NCBI RefSeq assembly: GCF_029582805.1
Contig: NZ_JAKKUT010000001.1
Coordinates: 1 to 64,000, forward strand
Direction of reading: 5' to 3'
DNA length: 64,000 nt
From: Candidatus Synechococcus calcipolaris G9
Lineage (GTDB): Bacteria > Cyanobacteriota > Cyanobacteriia > Thermosynechococcales > Thermosynechococcaceae
Numbering within the stretch: the stretch's first letter is position 1; each line of letters opens with the position of its first letter. This document shows positions 42,213 to 50,917 of this stretch, in pieces. The position numbers and the translations under genes were made by a program. The notes beneath the pieces were generated by a model. It did not search any database and had not been told where the DNA came from. It saw nothing but the letters and a program-made list of their open reading frames with translations.

Positions 42213-43619
42213 ATGGATTGGTTAAGTGATATTCAAGAACTCAGCTATCTGGCTGCCGCAGCCCTATTTATTATTGGTCTGAAAAAACTCGGCTCTCCGG
42301 CTACGGCCCGTCAGGGAAATCGTCTCGCTGCCGTGGGGATGCTGGTGGCCATTGTTGTCACCCTTCTGGATCGTCAAATTGTTAGTTTTCCGGCAATTTT
42401 GGTGGCGATGATGGTGGGGGGCGTGATCGGGGCGATCGCCGCCTACCGAGTCGAAATGACCTCCATGCCCCAAATGGTGGGCCTCCTCAATGGTTTAGGG
42501 GGGGCCGCCTCCGCCTCCGTTGCTGTGGGTGAATTTTTGCGACTGGTAACGACTGGAGAACCCCTCAGTCCCAGTATTTTGCTAACGATTTTGCTGGGAG
42601 TTTTAATTGGCGGCATTACCCTAACAGGGAGTTTAGTGGCCTTTGCTAAACTTCAGGGACTCATTCCTGGTTCCCCGGTGCTGTTTCCCCTGCAACAGGT
42701 GGTGAATGGTGCCCTCGTGATTGGCTTTCTGGGACTGAGTAGCTACCTTTTTGTTGATGCCAACCAACTGTCATTGTTTTGGGGACTCACGGCGATCGCG
42801 GCGGTGCTAGGGATTCTCATGGTGATTCCCATTGGTGGAGCCGATATGCCCGTCGTCGTATCCCTCTTAAACTCCCTATCCGGTTTGGCCGCCAGTGCTG
42901 CTGGGTTTGTGGTCGGTAACAGTATGTTGATTATTGCCGGGGCCCTGGTAGGTGCATCGGGACTGATTCTCACTCAGATCATGTGTAAGGCCATGAATCG
43001 TTCCCTCCTCAGTGTTCTCTTCAGTGGTTTTGGCAGTGGTCAAACCGGCGGTTCGGGCAGTTCAGGAACAACGGGAAGTGGTTCCAAAGCTGTACGTACC
43101 CTCGATAGCGAAGAAGGGGCGATGATGCTCGGCTATGCCAAATCTGTGGTGATTGTCCCTGGTTACGGTATGGCCGTTGCCCAGGCCCAGCACAGTGTTA
43201 AGGAATTGGCTGATCAACTGGAGCGTTTGGGCGTAGATGTCAAATATGCGATTCATCCCGTTGCCGGCCGCATGCCGGGCCACATGAATGTTCTCCTCGC
43301 TGAAGCCAATGTGCCCTACCCCCAACTCAAGGATATGGACGACATTAATCCCGAATTTGAGCGTGTGGATGTGGCCTTAGTGATTGGGGCCAATGATGTG
43401 GTCAACCCAGCAGCCCGCACCAATGCCGGAAGTCCCATCTATGGAATGCCCATCTTAGACGTGGATCGGGCCCACCACACCATTGTGATTAAACGGAGCA
43501 TGAGTCCGGGGTTTGCTGGCATTGAAAATGATTTGTTCTACAAGGACAAAACCATGATGATGTTTGGTGGAGCTAAGGACGTACTCAATCAGCTAGTCAC
43601 AGAGGTGAAGCAACTGTAG
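42213..43619 (+). CDS. pntB: NAD(P) transhydrogenase subunit beta
   Basis: 468 residues. Eight to nine membrane helices, then the cytoplasmic domain III that binds NADP(H): VVIVPGYGMAVAQAQHSVKE, IHPVAGRMPGHMNVLLAEAN, VIGANDVVNPAA, and the terminal GAKDVLNQL. It has a Gly/Ser-rich linker between the parts (GSGQTGGSGSSGTTGSGSK). It completes PntAB, which balances NADPH in the thylakoid or plasma membrane. Its last bases are the beginning of the 63-bp direct repeat (copy at 43618). Confidence 0.97.
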   Translation: MDWLSDIQELSYLAAAALFIIGLKKLGSPATARQGNRLAAVGMLVAIVVTLLDRQIVSFPAILVAMMVGGVIGAIAAYRVEMTSMPQMVGLLNGLGGAASASVAVGEFLRLVTTGEPLSPSILLTILLGVLIGGITLTGSLVAFAKLQGLIPGSPVLFPLQQVVNGALVIGFLGLSSYLFVDANQLSLFWGLTAIAAVLGILMVIPIGGADMPVVVSLLNSLSGLAASAAGFVVGNSMLIIAGALVGASGLILTQIMCKAMNRSLLSVLFSGFGSGQTGGSGSSGTTGSGSKAVRTLDSEEGAMMLGYAKSVVIVPGYGMAVAQAQHSVKELADQLERLGVDVKYAIHPVAGRMPGHMNVLLAEANVPYPQLKDMDDINPEFERVDVALVIGANDVVNPAARTNAGSPIYGMPILDVDRAHHTIVIKRSMSPGFAGIENDLFYKDKTMMMFGGAKDVLNQLVTEVKQL

Positions 43620-43680
43620 CGATCGCGGCAGCAGGGCCAAAAAGCTAACATACCCTTAATCTATCCCATCTGAAGATGCT
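43618..43680. repeat. 63-bp direct repeat, copy 1
   Basis: AGCGATCGCGGCAGCAGGGC onwards to GATGCT matches 44087-44150 with one inserted base and one substitution. The two copies flank the membrane coiled-coil gene at 43708-44121. This copy begins inside the pntB stop codon region and carries a frameshifted duplicate of that gene's first 30 bases in the reverse direction. Confidence 0.92.
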
Positions 43681-43707
43681 GGCTCTTTCCAGTGTGGGTG
43701 GGGTAGA

Positions 43708-44121
43708 TTAAACCTCGCCATATTCCTCAAGAAAGGCGATGAAATCATTTAGGGCTGATCGGGTTTGTTGGCTGGATTGAAGCTGATGCCGTATTTGGAG
43801 AATAATCCATCGATTTTGGATTCTAGTTCGGCGAGACGCTCGTTCTCTTTCCTGATTAGCTCGATTTCTTTCTCTATCTGCTCGGTCTCTTTCCTCAGCC
43901 TCTTTATATCTTCTTCGACGCTCAGTGTTCCACTCAAGGCCGAGATTAGCCACCAAAGACGCTGTGCCCAAACTGAACGCCAGGAGGCTCCACTGGAGGG
44001 TGGCGAGTCGGAACCAGGGCAGGGGGATTGCGGTACTTGTGCCATAAAACCTCAGAAGTGCAGCAACGGCATAGAGGAATGTTGTGAGCGATCGCGGCAG
44101 CAGGGCCAAAAAGCTAACCAT
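43708..44121 (-). CDS. Small membrane protein with charged coiled-coil tail
   Basis: 137 residues, ATG at 44121. Two membrane segments at the N-terminus (SLTTFLYAVAALLRFYG and LATLQWSLLAFSLGTASLVA), then a long Arg/Glu-rich coiled coil (RRRRYKEAEERDRADRERNR) and the tail RSALNDFIAFLEEYGEV. I recall many short cyanobacterial hypothetical proteins with this design, of unknown function. It lies alone on the minus strand between pntB and the TPR gene. Its start codon sits inside one copy of a 63-bp direct repeat. Confidence 0.75.
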   Translation of the reverse strand: MVSFLALLPRSLTTFLYAVAALLRFYGTSTAIPLPWFRLATLQWSLLAFSLGTASLVANLGLEWNTERRRRYKEAEERDRADRERNRANQERERASRRTRIQNRWIILQIRHQLQSSQQTRSALNDFIAFLEEYGEV

Positions 44122-44150
44122 ACCCTTAATCTATCCCATCTGACGATGCT
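44087..44150. repeat. 63-bp direct repeat, copy 2
   Basis: It spans the start of the 43708-44121 gene and its 5' flank. One extra C (44119) relative to copy 1 restores the reading frame at the ATG. The pair could be the target or scar of an insertion that placed the gene here, or recombination could delete it. Confidence 0.92.
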
Positions 44151-44390
44151 GATGAAGGAATTTACATCTTTTCAGGCAACGAGGAATCAGGCTTTCAACC
44201 GAGTTTAACAAAAGAGGGTTAAGGTTCCGGTACATTGAACCTTTCAGGGCTAATGCACGGTCTAATCTATCTCCAAAGTGTTGGCGAGACTGCTGTGGTA
44301 AATTACACTATCCCTTAAGACACCCAGGTAGACTACTCTCGCTATGGATATATTTCTAAACCTTATGTGCGAAGAGGATTAACATCATCT

Positions 44391-45446
44391 ATGCGTCGTG
44401 CTCATCACTTCATCACTGCCTCCTTAGTCCTGAGTTTAGGGCTAACCCTCCCTGCCCTTGCCCAAGACCCCAATCAACTGGCCAACCTCCTGAAACAGGG
44501 GCGGGATCTGGTCACGAATGGAAATTATGACCAAGCTCTCGCGGTTTATCGCCAAGCCATTCAGGTAGATACTCGGAATCCCCGTATCCATTCGGCTATC
44601 GGGTTTATCCATGCCCAAAGGGGAGAATACGCCGAGGCGGCCCGCTCCTACCAACAGGCGATTAACTTGGATGGCCAAAACCCTGACTTTTTTTATGCCC
44701 TTGGCTATAGTCTGGGAATGATGGGAGAAAATCATGGAGCCGCCGCAGCCTACCGCCAATCTCTCCGTTTGAATTCCCGCAATAGTGAGGCTCACCAAGC
44801 TCTAGCCGTGATTTTAGCTCGCATTGGAGATCCCCAAGGGGCCATTCAGGCCTATCGCCACACGATTAGTCTTCAGCCGCGAAATTGGTCTGCTCAAAAA
44901 GGATTGGGCCTGCTCCTCCTCCGCCAGGGCAACACCCAAGAGGCTCTCCAAGCCTTACAACAGGCCATCTCGATAGCTCCGGATAGTCCATCGGTACAAA
45001 TTAACCTAGGCATGGCTCTATTGGCCTCCGGGGATAGCGATCTCGCCTGGGCTGCCATTGATCGGGCGGGTCAACTGGCCCAACGGGATATGGATTTACA
45101 AACAAAAATCGCCGAAATTGCCGTAGCCGCCAATGAAACGGATCGAGCCATTCGCGCCTATCGGCAGATCATTGCCTTAAATCCAAATCAAGCCTCTACC
45201 TATATGAGTCTGGGCAATTTATATATGGATTTAGAAAATCCCCGGGACGCCACCTTAAACTATCGCCAGGTAACTCGCCTGAGTCCAAATAATCCGGAGG
45301 GATTTCACAAGTTGGGTTTGGCCCTAGCGGCCCAGGGGATGCGGCGGGATGCTCGAAATGCTTACCGATCTGCTCTCTCTCTCTATCGTTCCCAGGGCGA
45401 TCGCCAAGGTGAACAACAGGTTAGACAGGCAATGCGGGAGCGCTAA
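44391..45446 (+). CDS. Secreted TPR repeat protein
   Basis: 351 residues from the ATG at 44391. A GTG at 44367 is in frame but would put extra residues ahead of a typical signal peptide. AGAGGA lies 14 bp upstream of this ATG. The signal peptide (RRAHHFITASLVLSLGLTLP, cleavage near ALA-QD) leads to at least eight TPR repeats, with consensus elements such as AVYRQAIQVDTRNPRIHSAI and SYQQAINLDGQNPDFFYALG, and a short basic tail. Such periplasmic or lumenal TPR proteins act as assembly or scaffolding factors. The partner is unknown. Confidence 0.93.
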   Translation: MRRAHHFITASLVLSLGLTLPALAQDPNQLANLLKQGRDLVTNGNYDQALAVYRQAIQVDTRNPRIHSAIGFIHAQRGEYAEAARSYQQAINLDGQNPDFFYALGYSLGMMGENHGAAAAYRQSLRLNSRNSEAHQALAVILARIGDPQGAIQAYRHTISLQPRNWSAQKGLGLLLLRQGNTQEALQALQQAISIAPDSPSVQINLGMALLASGDSDLAWAAIDRAGQLAQRDMDLQTKIAEIAVAANETDRAIRAYRQIIALNPNQASTYMSLGNLYMDLENPRDATLNYRQVTRLSPNNPEGFHKLGLALAAQGMRRDARNAYRSALSLYRSQGDRQGEQQVRQAMRER

Positions 45447-45530
45447 TGACTCTTTATCCCCATTCCCAGGTCATCCCATTTCTAGATCATCGCTCCTAGG
45501 TTATATTGTCCAATCCTTCCCCTGGCTTCC

Positions 45531-46595
45531 ATGGAAAATCCCTTGCCTTGGCTGAATATCCGCTTAAGGGTTGCTTTGATTGGCCTAGGGGGTCTGCTAG
45601 GGAGCTTAATTTTCTTGCTGTTGTGGAGCGAAGGAGCATTGACCTCCCCCTCAGCCACATGGACAACCCTAGAAAATGCCATTATTACGCTAATTGGAGA
45701 ATACCCTGACAAGCCAAAAACTGTTCCCGGCCAGGTTTTTCAATTACTGCTATTCATTTTTGGTACGTTTGTTTTTGGGGCAATCGTCGGTAAGTTTTCT
45801 TCCTTTTTTGTGACTCAGGCCCTTTCCCAGGAGAGTCGTGTGAAACCCTTTAATGACCATATTATTATTTGCAACTGGAACGAAAAAGCCGTTGCCATTA
45901 TCCATCAGTTACTCCAGGCGAATCGAAGCCAGCCTAGGGATATTGTCATTATTTCGGCTTCAGAGATTGAGGATCAAACTGACTTGGGCGATCGCCCCAA
46001 TATTTATTTCGTTCAGGCGGATCCCACCCACCATGCAACCCTGGAGAAACACCGCGCCCTCCAGGCCAAGGCCATTATCTTACTGGCGGATGAAGATACC
46101 GATGGCCCGGACGAGAAAAATGCTTTGATTGCCCTAGCGGTCAAACACCTAGAGCAAACACCTGGCCAGGAAAAGGATATTCATGTTATTGCCGAGTTGG
46201 TAAAGCTGAATCGCCATCGTCACCTCAAGGAAGCGGGGGTAGATGAGGTCATTTCTGCCCGAGAGTATAGCTCAGGAATTATTGCCCAAAGTGCTTTATT
46301 TGTAAATATGTCCGTGGTCTATCAACAATTGCTCACCTACTCCGACGATACCAATGAGTTTTATTTCCTTGAACCGGGGAAGTATCCACCCCAGCTTGTG
46401 GGGATGAGCTTTTGCGCCATGAGTGAATGGATCAGTGAGTATAGTGCGGCCCATCCCCGTAATCCAATTTTGTTAATGGGGATTAAACGGCCCAGTGGTG
46501 AGATTCTCCTGAATCCAAGAACCTGTGACTTTACGGGCCTAGGGCGAGATGATACCCTTATTGTCATGGCATTTCAGCATATTGATTCCCTTTGA
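45531..46595 (+). CDS. RCK/TrkA-N-domain channel-like protein with altered pore filter
   Basis: 354 residues. Two membrane helices (VALIGLGGLLGSLIFLLLW and FQLLLFIFGTFVFGAIVG) enclose a pore helix and loop, ATWTTLENAIITLIGEYPD. An RCK-like Rossmann domain follows (HIIICNWNEKAVAIIHQLL; AIILLADEDT). The loop position that is TVGYGD in potassium channels reads TLIGEYPD (53-60), so ion choice may differ from K+. GEYPD-type loops seem to recur in cyanobacterial RCK proteins as far as I recall. It overlaps the convergent scpA gene by 32 bp. Confidence 0.85.
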   Translation: MENPLPWLNIRLRVALIGLGGLLGSLIFLLLWSEGALTSPSATWTTLENAIITLIGEYPDKPKTVPGQVFQLLLFIFGTFVFGAIVGKFSSFFVTQALSQESRVKPFNDHIIICNWNEKAVAIIHQLLQANRSQPRDIVIISASEIEDQTDLGDRPNIYFVQADPTHHATLEKHRALQAKAIILLADEDTDGPDEKNALIALAVKHLEQTPGQEKDIHVIAELVKLNRHRHLKEAGVDEVISAREYSSGIIAQSALFVNMSVVYQQLLTYSDDTNEFYFLEPGKYPPQLVGMSFCAMSEWISEYSAAHPRNPILLMGIKRPSGEILLNPRTCDFTGLGRDDTLIVMAFQHIDSL

Positions 46596-47304
46596 GGGGG
46601 TCTTGGCAGAGGCGAATCCGCAACTCTTGATAGAAGTCCTCTTGTTCTAGATCAACCTTGGACTGGGATGAGAGAAACAGCAGTGCCCAAAATACGCCCA
46701 CTCGATCATTTCTTAACGCTAACAGACGATCGAATGTAAACCATTCTGCCCCCAAGTCTTGGGAGATTAAAAGCTGCTCCACTTCCGTGGCCATTTCCGT
46801 GAGGTTTTCGGCGTGGGCCAGTTGGGTAATAGCTTTCAGGGAGGTGGGTTGGCGGGATCCTCGGCGCGATCGCTGGGGACGGAGAGTTTTATGCCGCTCC
46901 ACCTGGGTTGCCATACTTTTGAGGTGGGCAATCAGTTCATCAAGGGTAACTTGGCGACGTTGCTGGGGTGGAGCCACGGGACGGCGGTGGAGGTGTTTTT
47001 CGGGCTGGGCGGGCAGGGGTACGGGGGGTTCTCCCTCCAGCCAATCATCCATCTCTGCCGCAAGATCAAGTTCTTCTGGGTTAGTATCAAGATCAAGCAG
47101 GCGATCGGACTTGAGTAGAATCAACATAGCTGCGTATAGAAACGTCTGCCCGGATTCACTAAGGGTTTGCTGGTTGCGGATAGCTAATTCCTGAAGGCAG
47201 CGATCAAAGACATCGACGACCTGAATATCCCAGGGATCAATTTCGCCCCGTTCGGCTAAGTCGATCAAAATGGAGATCGCCGTGTCAGCAAAGGAGCCAA
47301 GCAT
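46564..47304 (-). CDS. scpA: Segregation and condensation protein A
   Basis: 246 residues. The N-terminal block reads SILIDLAERGEIDPWDIQVV, followed by the kleisin helix (SESGQTFLYAAMLILLKSDR LL) and, after an acidic and basic linker, a C-terminal winged-helix-like segment (SQSKVDLEQEDFYQELRIRL). ScpA closes the SMC ring with ScpB. No scpB is adjacent. Its 3' end overlaps the channel-like gene by 32 bp, convergent. Confidence 0.93.
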   Translation of the reverse strand: MLGSFADTAISILIDLAERGEIDPWDIQVVDVFDRCLQELAIRNQQTLSESGQTFLYAAMLILLKSDRLLDLDTNPEELDLAAEMDDWLEGEPPVPLPAQPEKHLHRRPVAPPQQRRQVTLDELIAHLKSMATQVERHKTLRPQRSRRGSRQPTSLKAITQLAHAENLTEMATEVEQLLISQDLGAEWFTFDRLLALRNDRVGVFWALLFLSSQSKVDLEQEDFYQELRIRLCQDPLKGNQYAEMP

Positions 47305-47469
47305 AGAATGATTGAGTTAACCTCGGCGAATAGTAATAGTAGCCCTTAGCAAACTAGTAGCCCTTAGGAAAAATAGGAATAAACTGCAAGAGTGATTCAC
47401 CACCTAAGGCAAAATGTTCTATAAGCTTCCACAATTGTAGTAGGCCCCTCACCGGAGATGCACTGAGTA

Positions 47470-49494
47470 ATGAAATTAAGGCGACGAGAGTTCTTGCAGG
47501 CTGCTGGAATACTCTGGCTGGGTAGTTCGCTGGCCCAGTGGCTTGGTAGCGATCGCCGCAGTCTTGATGGCATCCAAGCCCTAGCGGCAACCACCGGTAT
47601 AAAACGGGCCCTACTGATTGGCATTAATCAATACCAACACAAAGGTTTTCAGCCTCTCCAGGGATGCTTAACGGATTTGGAACTTCAGCGGGAATTACTC
47701 AAGTATCGCTTTGGCTTTAATCCTGCGGATATTGAGACCCTGGAAAATCGGGCCGCCACAGCCACCGCCATTGAAACGGCCTTGACGGAGTATCTTTTTC
47801 AAGATATTAAGGCGGGGGATACCCTGGTCTTACACTTTAGTGGGTATGGGATGGTGCGCCCTGACCCCAGCCGTTCCGCCCCAGAACCTGCCTTAGCTGC
47901 TGTGGATGCGATCGCCCAACCAGAGGGAACCCTTCCCCTAAGCCAGATCCTTTCCCATTGGCAACCCCAATCCGGTAGTAAGCTGATTATTTGGCTGGAT
48001 AGCGGCTTCAGCCCCCCCCTAACTCCATGGATCACATCACTTGGCGTTATACCCCCCAAAACGATGCGACCCTCCCCCCCCCAATCTCCCCTGAAACCGC
48101 CTACCTTACCTGCGGGTGTCACCTTAATTCAGGCGGGGGATATCGCCGCCGAGACGGTTTTAGATGAGGGGGTATCTGCGGGGCTATTGACCCAAACCCT
48201 GAGTCAACATCTTTGGGCCACCGATCCTCCGGTTAAAATTGCTGTCAGTTTGGGCCTGGCTGCCGATGATTTACGCCGCGCCACAGGTAGTGAAAGTCAT
48301 TTACAACTGCAATCGGTCAATGGTAAAAATTATTTTCCGGAAACCAGTCTCCAGGCCAGTGCTGAAGCCGTTATTGTCGATGTGAATCAGGATCATAAAA
48401 CCCTGCGCCTATGGTTGGGGGGCGTTCCCCTGGGGGTGTTACAGGCGGGAGGACGGGCCCGCATGAGTTTGAGTAGGGATCCTGGGCAGCCGGTCATTGA
48501 GTTGCAATCTGCCACGGGCCGTTGGGGCAATGGCCAATATTCCAGTTCCACCTTAGACCTGACACCGGGCCAAGGGTTGCAGGAGGTGTGGCGTTTACTG
48601 CCCCGGCAATTATCCCTGGCGATCGCCCTGGATAATCATCTGGAAAAAATTGAACGCATTGATGCCATTAACGCCCTAGCCAGCCTCAGCTATGTCACCG
48701 TTCCCTCCGGTACGGATCAGCCAACGGACTTTATTGTGGCCAAAAATGCGACAACTGGGGGCTATGGCCTGCAATGGCCAGTGGGGATCTTTCTCGCCAA
48801 TAGTTGTAGTCCCGAAGGTGAGGCGGCCAAGGCGGCGGTGCGGCGACTCAGCCAAGATTTTCCCGGTCTTCTAGGGAATAAGATCCTTGGACTAACGGTG
48901 AATCCAGATTCATCCCAGGTAGGGATGGGCATCACCCTGGAAAAACTCACTCCCCAAGCTCAAAGCCAAGCCCTTTCTCGCCTATATACCCCTCGATTGC
49001 TGGGGCAAACCCCGGAGGATATTAAAACCGATTTAGCCCTAACCCATTACGATGCCCCCCTTACCCTGGCCACGGGAGAGCAAATTCGTTATCGGATTCA
49101 AAACTATGGCGATCGCCCCCTCTATCTTTTGCTCTTGGCCTGGGATAGTAGCCGCGGACTGGTGGCCATCCCCTGGGGAACCGATAGCGACACTTCGCCA
49201 TGGCAAATAATGTTAGCCTCCTCGTTGCGAACCACCGTGACCCCTTGGACAATGCAGCGACCTAGTCAATGGCTCAATACCTATGTCATTGCTAGTCAAT
49301 CTCCCTTTAGTCAAACCCTTGAGGCCCTGCCCACCCCCACGGATCAACGTCCCCTGGTGATTGCACAAAGCCAAGCCATTGCCGTGGCAACAGCCATTCT
49401 CCAGGATTTACACCGCGAGAGTCCTAGCCCCGATCGCTATGCCCTCGATGGCCGCACCTGGGGCACCTTTTGCTTTACATTGCGTGTGGTTTAA
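47470..49494 (+). CDS. Caspase-like (orthocaspase) protein with substituted catalytic dyad
   Basis: 674 residues. A Tat signal (RRREFLQAAG, hydrophobic ILWLGSSLAQWLG) precedes a peptidase C14 domain at about 44-260: ALLIGINQYQHKGFQPLQGC, LRELLKYRFGFNPADI-type spacing, and the p20 strands. The catalytic His motif (FSGHG) reads FSGYG with Tyr126, and the Cys motif (D-S-C-H-S) reads DSGFS (177-181), so neither the His nor the Cys is present. The C-terminal 400 residues are beta-rich with a DUF4384-like part (EQIRYRIQNYGDRPLYLLLL). Dyad-substituted (YS-type) orthocaspases are known in cyanobacteria as pseudo-proteases. It starts at ATG 47470 and ends 4 bp into the convergent gene. Confidence 0.92.
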   Translation: MKLRRREFLQAAGILWLGSSLAQWLGSDRRSLDGIQALAATTGIKRALLIGINQYQHKGFQPLQGCLTDLELQRELLKYRFGFNPADIETLENRAATATAIETALTEYLFQDIKAGDTLVLHFSGYGMVRPDPSRSAPEPALAAVDAIAQPEGTLPLSQILSHWQPQSGSKLIIWLDSGFSPPLTPWITSLGVIPPKTMRPSPPQSPLKPPTLPAGVTLIQAGDIAAETVLDEGVSAGLLTQTLSQHLWATDPPVKIAVSLGLAADDLRRATGSESHLQLQSVNGKNYFPETSLQASAEAVIVDVNQDHKTLRLWLGGVPLGVLQAGGRARMSLSRDPGQPVIELQSATGRWGNGQYSSSTLDLTPGQGLQEVWRLLPRQLSLAIALDNHLEKIERIDAINALASLSYVTVPSGTDQPTDFIVAKNATTGGYGLQWPVGIFLANSCSPEGEAAKAAVRRLSQDFPGLLGNKILGLTVNPDSSQVGMGITLEKLTPQAQSQALSRLYTPRLLGQTPEDIKTDLALTHYDAPLTLATGEQIRYRIQNYGDRPLYLLLLAWDSSRGLVAIPWGTDSDTSPWQIMLASSLRTTVTPWTMQRPSQWLNTYVIASQSPFSQTLEALPTPTDQRPLVIAQSQAIAVATAILQDLHRESPSPDRYALDGRTWGTFCFTLRVV

Positions 49495-50828
49495 TCCCCT
49501 AGGCAGGCTTGAATCAGTCCCGCGGCACCGCCAGAAATCACCTGAATGGGAACACCCAATTGGGCCTCTAAGGCTTCGAGGGTCATATCATCCAGGAAAA
49601 CCAGCTGATCATTTTTGAGCATGATCCCAGGCAAGAGAATAGTATCTCCCAAGGGCTTTCCCTGAAGACCTCGGAGAATATCCGCCCCCGTTAGGAGTCC
49701 AGTTACCGTCATGGATTGCCCCCAATAGTCACTGTTGAGGGGAAACATCGTCACCTGTAACTGGTCGATCTGATTGAGGCGTTCCACAATGGGTTGAAAG
49801 GCCTGCTCAACGGTATTCCCCACCACCCAACTGAAATGGTGCGGGGATGCTCGTCCCTGGGGGAACTGGGCCCCGAGGGCAAAAAACTCATCTAAAAATA
49901 AACGGATGCTGCCTACCCCGTTACTGAGTTGGGGATAATCATCGTAGTGGTCGGCGGAAGGTAAGTCCATGCCTGCTATCAGAAACCATTCATCGGCAAG
50001 CCAAACAAAGGGGGTCTGCCACTGGCGTTGAAATTGACTCTGGAGCGATCGCACCTGGGTGATGACATCTTTAGCTATTTGGGGTGTGACGGGACTCAGT
50101 TCATCCTCCGCTGGACGAAAACGAGTGAGACCGACAGGAACAACGGCAACCGATAGAACCGTAGGGCAATCGGGATTATAGAACTGGGCTAAATCCTGGA
50201 GGGTTTGAGTCAGATGGGAGCCATCATTAATGCCAGGACAGACAACGACTTGGGCGTGGAGTTGGAGGCGATGCTCCTGAAACCAAGCTATCTGGTTGAG
50301 AATCTCACCCGCACGGGAATTTTTCAGGAGGCGGCAGCGAATTTGTGGTTCGGTGGCATGAACCGATACATAGAGGGGGGAAAGACGTAATTGGGCAATC
50401 CGTTGCCATTCCCGATTGGATAGGTTGGTGAGGGTAAGATAACTACCGTAGAGGAAACTGAGGCGGTAATCATCATCCTTGAAGTAAAGGCTTTGCCGCT
50501 TACCGGGCGGTTGTTGATCAATAAAACAAAAGGGACAGCGATTATTACACTGGATCAAACCATCAAACAGGGCTGTCGTAAATTCTAAGCCTAGATCGGC
50601 ATCGTAATCTTTTTCTAGTTCAATGTGGTGGGTCTGGCCCTGGGCATCCATCACTTCCAGTTCTAGGTATTCATCGGCACAGAAAAAACGATAGTCAATT
50701 AAATCACGGGGGCGATCGCCATTAATCGCCACAATGGCATCCCCAGGCTCAAAGCCCAGTTCCGCCGCAATGGAATTGGGTTCAACGCGACTCACCACCG
50801 CCGGCTGGATCCCAGAATTGACGCTCAC
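49491..50828 (-). CDS. PDZ-radical SAM-DUF512 protein (TIGR03279 type)
   Basis: 445 residues. N-terminal PDZ-like part (AVVSRVEPNSIAAELGFEPG, AIVAINGDRPRDLIDYRF), then an iron-sulfur radical SAM core with CNNRCPFCFIDQ (C-x3-C-x2-C), PVGLTRFRP and the DUF512 C-terminus (GSIRLFLDEFFALG, LLTGADILRGLQGK, VFLDDMTLEALEAQLG). The family is restricted to cyanobacteria and a few others and appears on lists of phototroph-specific enzymes. The reaction is unknown. The gene overlaps the orthocaspase gene by 4 bp at the 3' ends. Confidence 0.94.
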   Translation of the reverse strand: MSVNSGIQPAVVSRVEPNSIAAELGFEPGDAIVAINGDRPRDLIDYRFFCADEYLELEVMDAQGQTHHIELEKDYDADLGLEFTTALFDGLIQCNNRCPFCFIDQQPPGKRQSLYFKDDDYRLSFLYGSYLTLTNLSNREWQRIAQLRLSPLYVSVHATEPQIRCRLLKNSRAGEILNQIAWFQEHRLQLHAQVVVCPGINDGSHLTQTLQDLAQFYNPDCPTVLSVAVVPVGLTRFRPAEDELSPVTPQIAKDVITQVRSLQSQFQRQWQTPFVWLADEWFLIAGMDLPSADHYDDYPQLSNGVGSIRLFLDEFFALGAQFPQGRASPHHFSWVVGNTVEQAFQPIVERLNQIDQLQVTMFPLNSDYWGQSMTVTGLLTGADILRGLQGKPLGDTILLPGIMLKNDQLVFLDDMTLEALEAQLGVPIQVISGGAAGLIQACLGD

Positions 50829-50917
50829 TTTTTGGTTTCCCTGAATATTTTGTTCTTTTTTGGCAATTGCTTCACCCTACCCGTGCCTTAAAAGCCTGAT
50901 CTTTGAAAATCACAATC

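Noticed and set aside
43749-44045. 98-aa minus-strand frame inside 43708-44121
   Set aside because: A different frame of the same strand; the 137-aa frame has two membrane helices and the coiled coil expected for the family and is preferred.
46658-47194. 178-aa open frame on the plus strand
   Set aside because: Lies entirely antisense inside scpA, whose kleisin sequence is clear; composition (Arg/Trp/Ser-rich) is that of a shadow frame.
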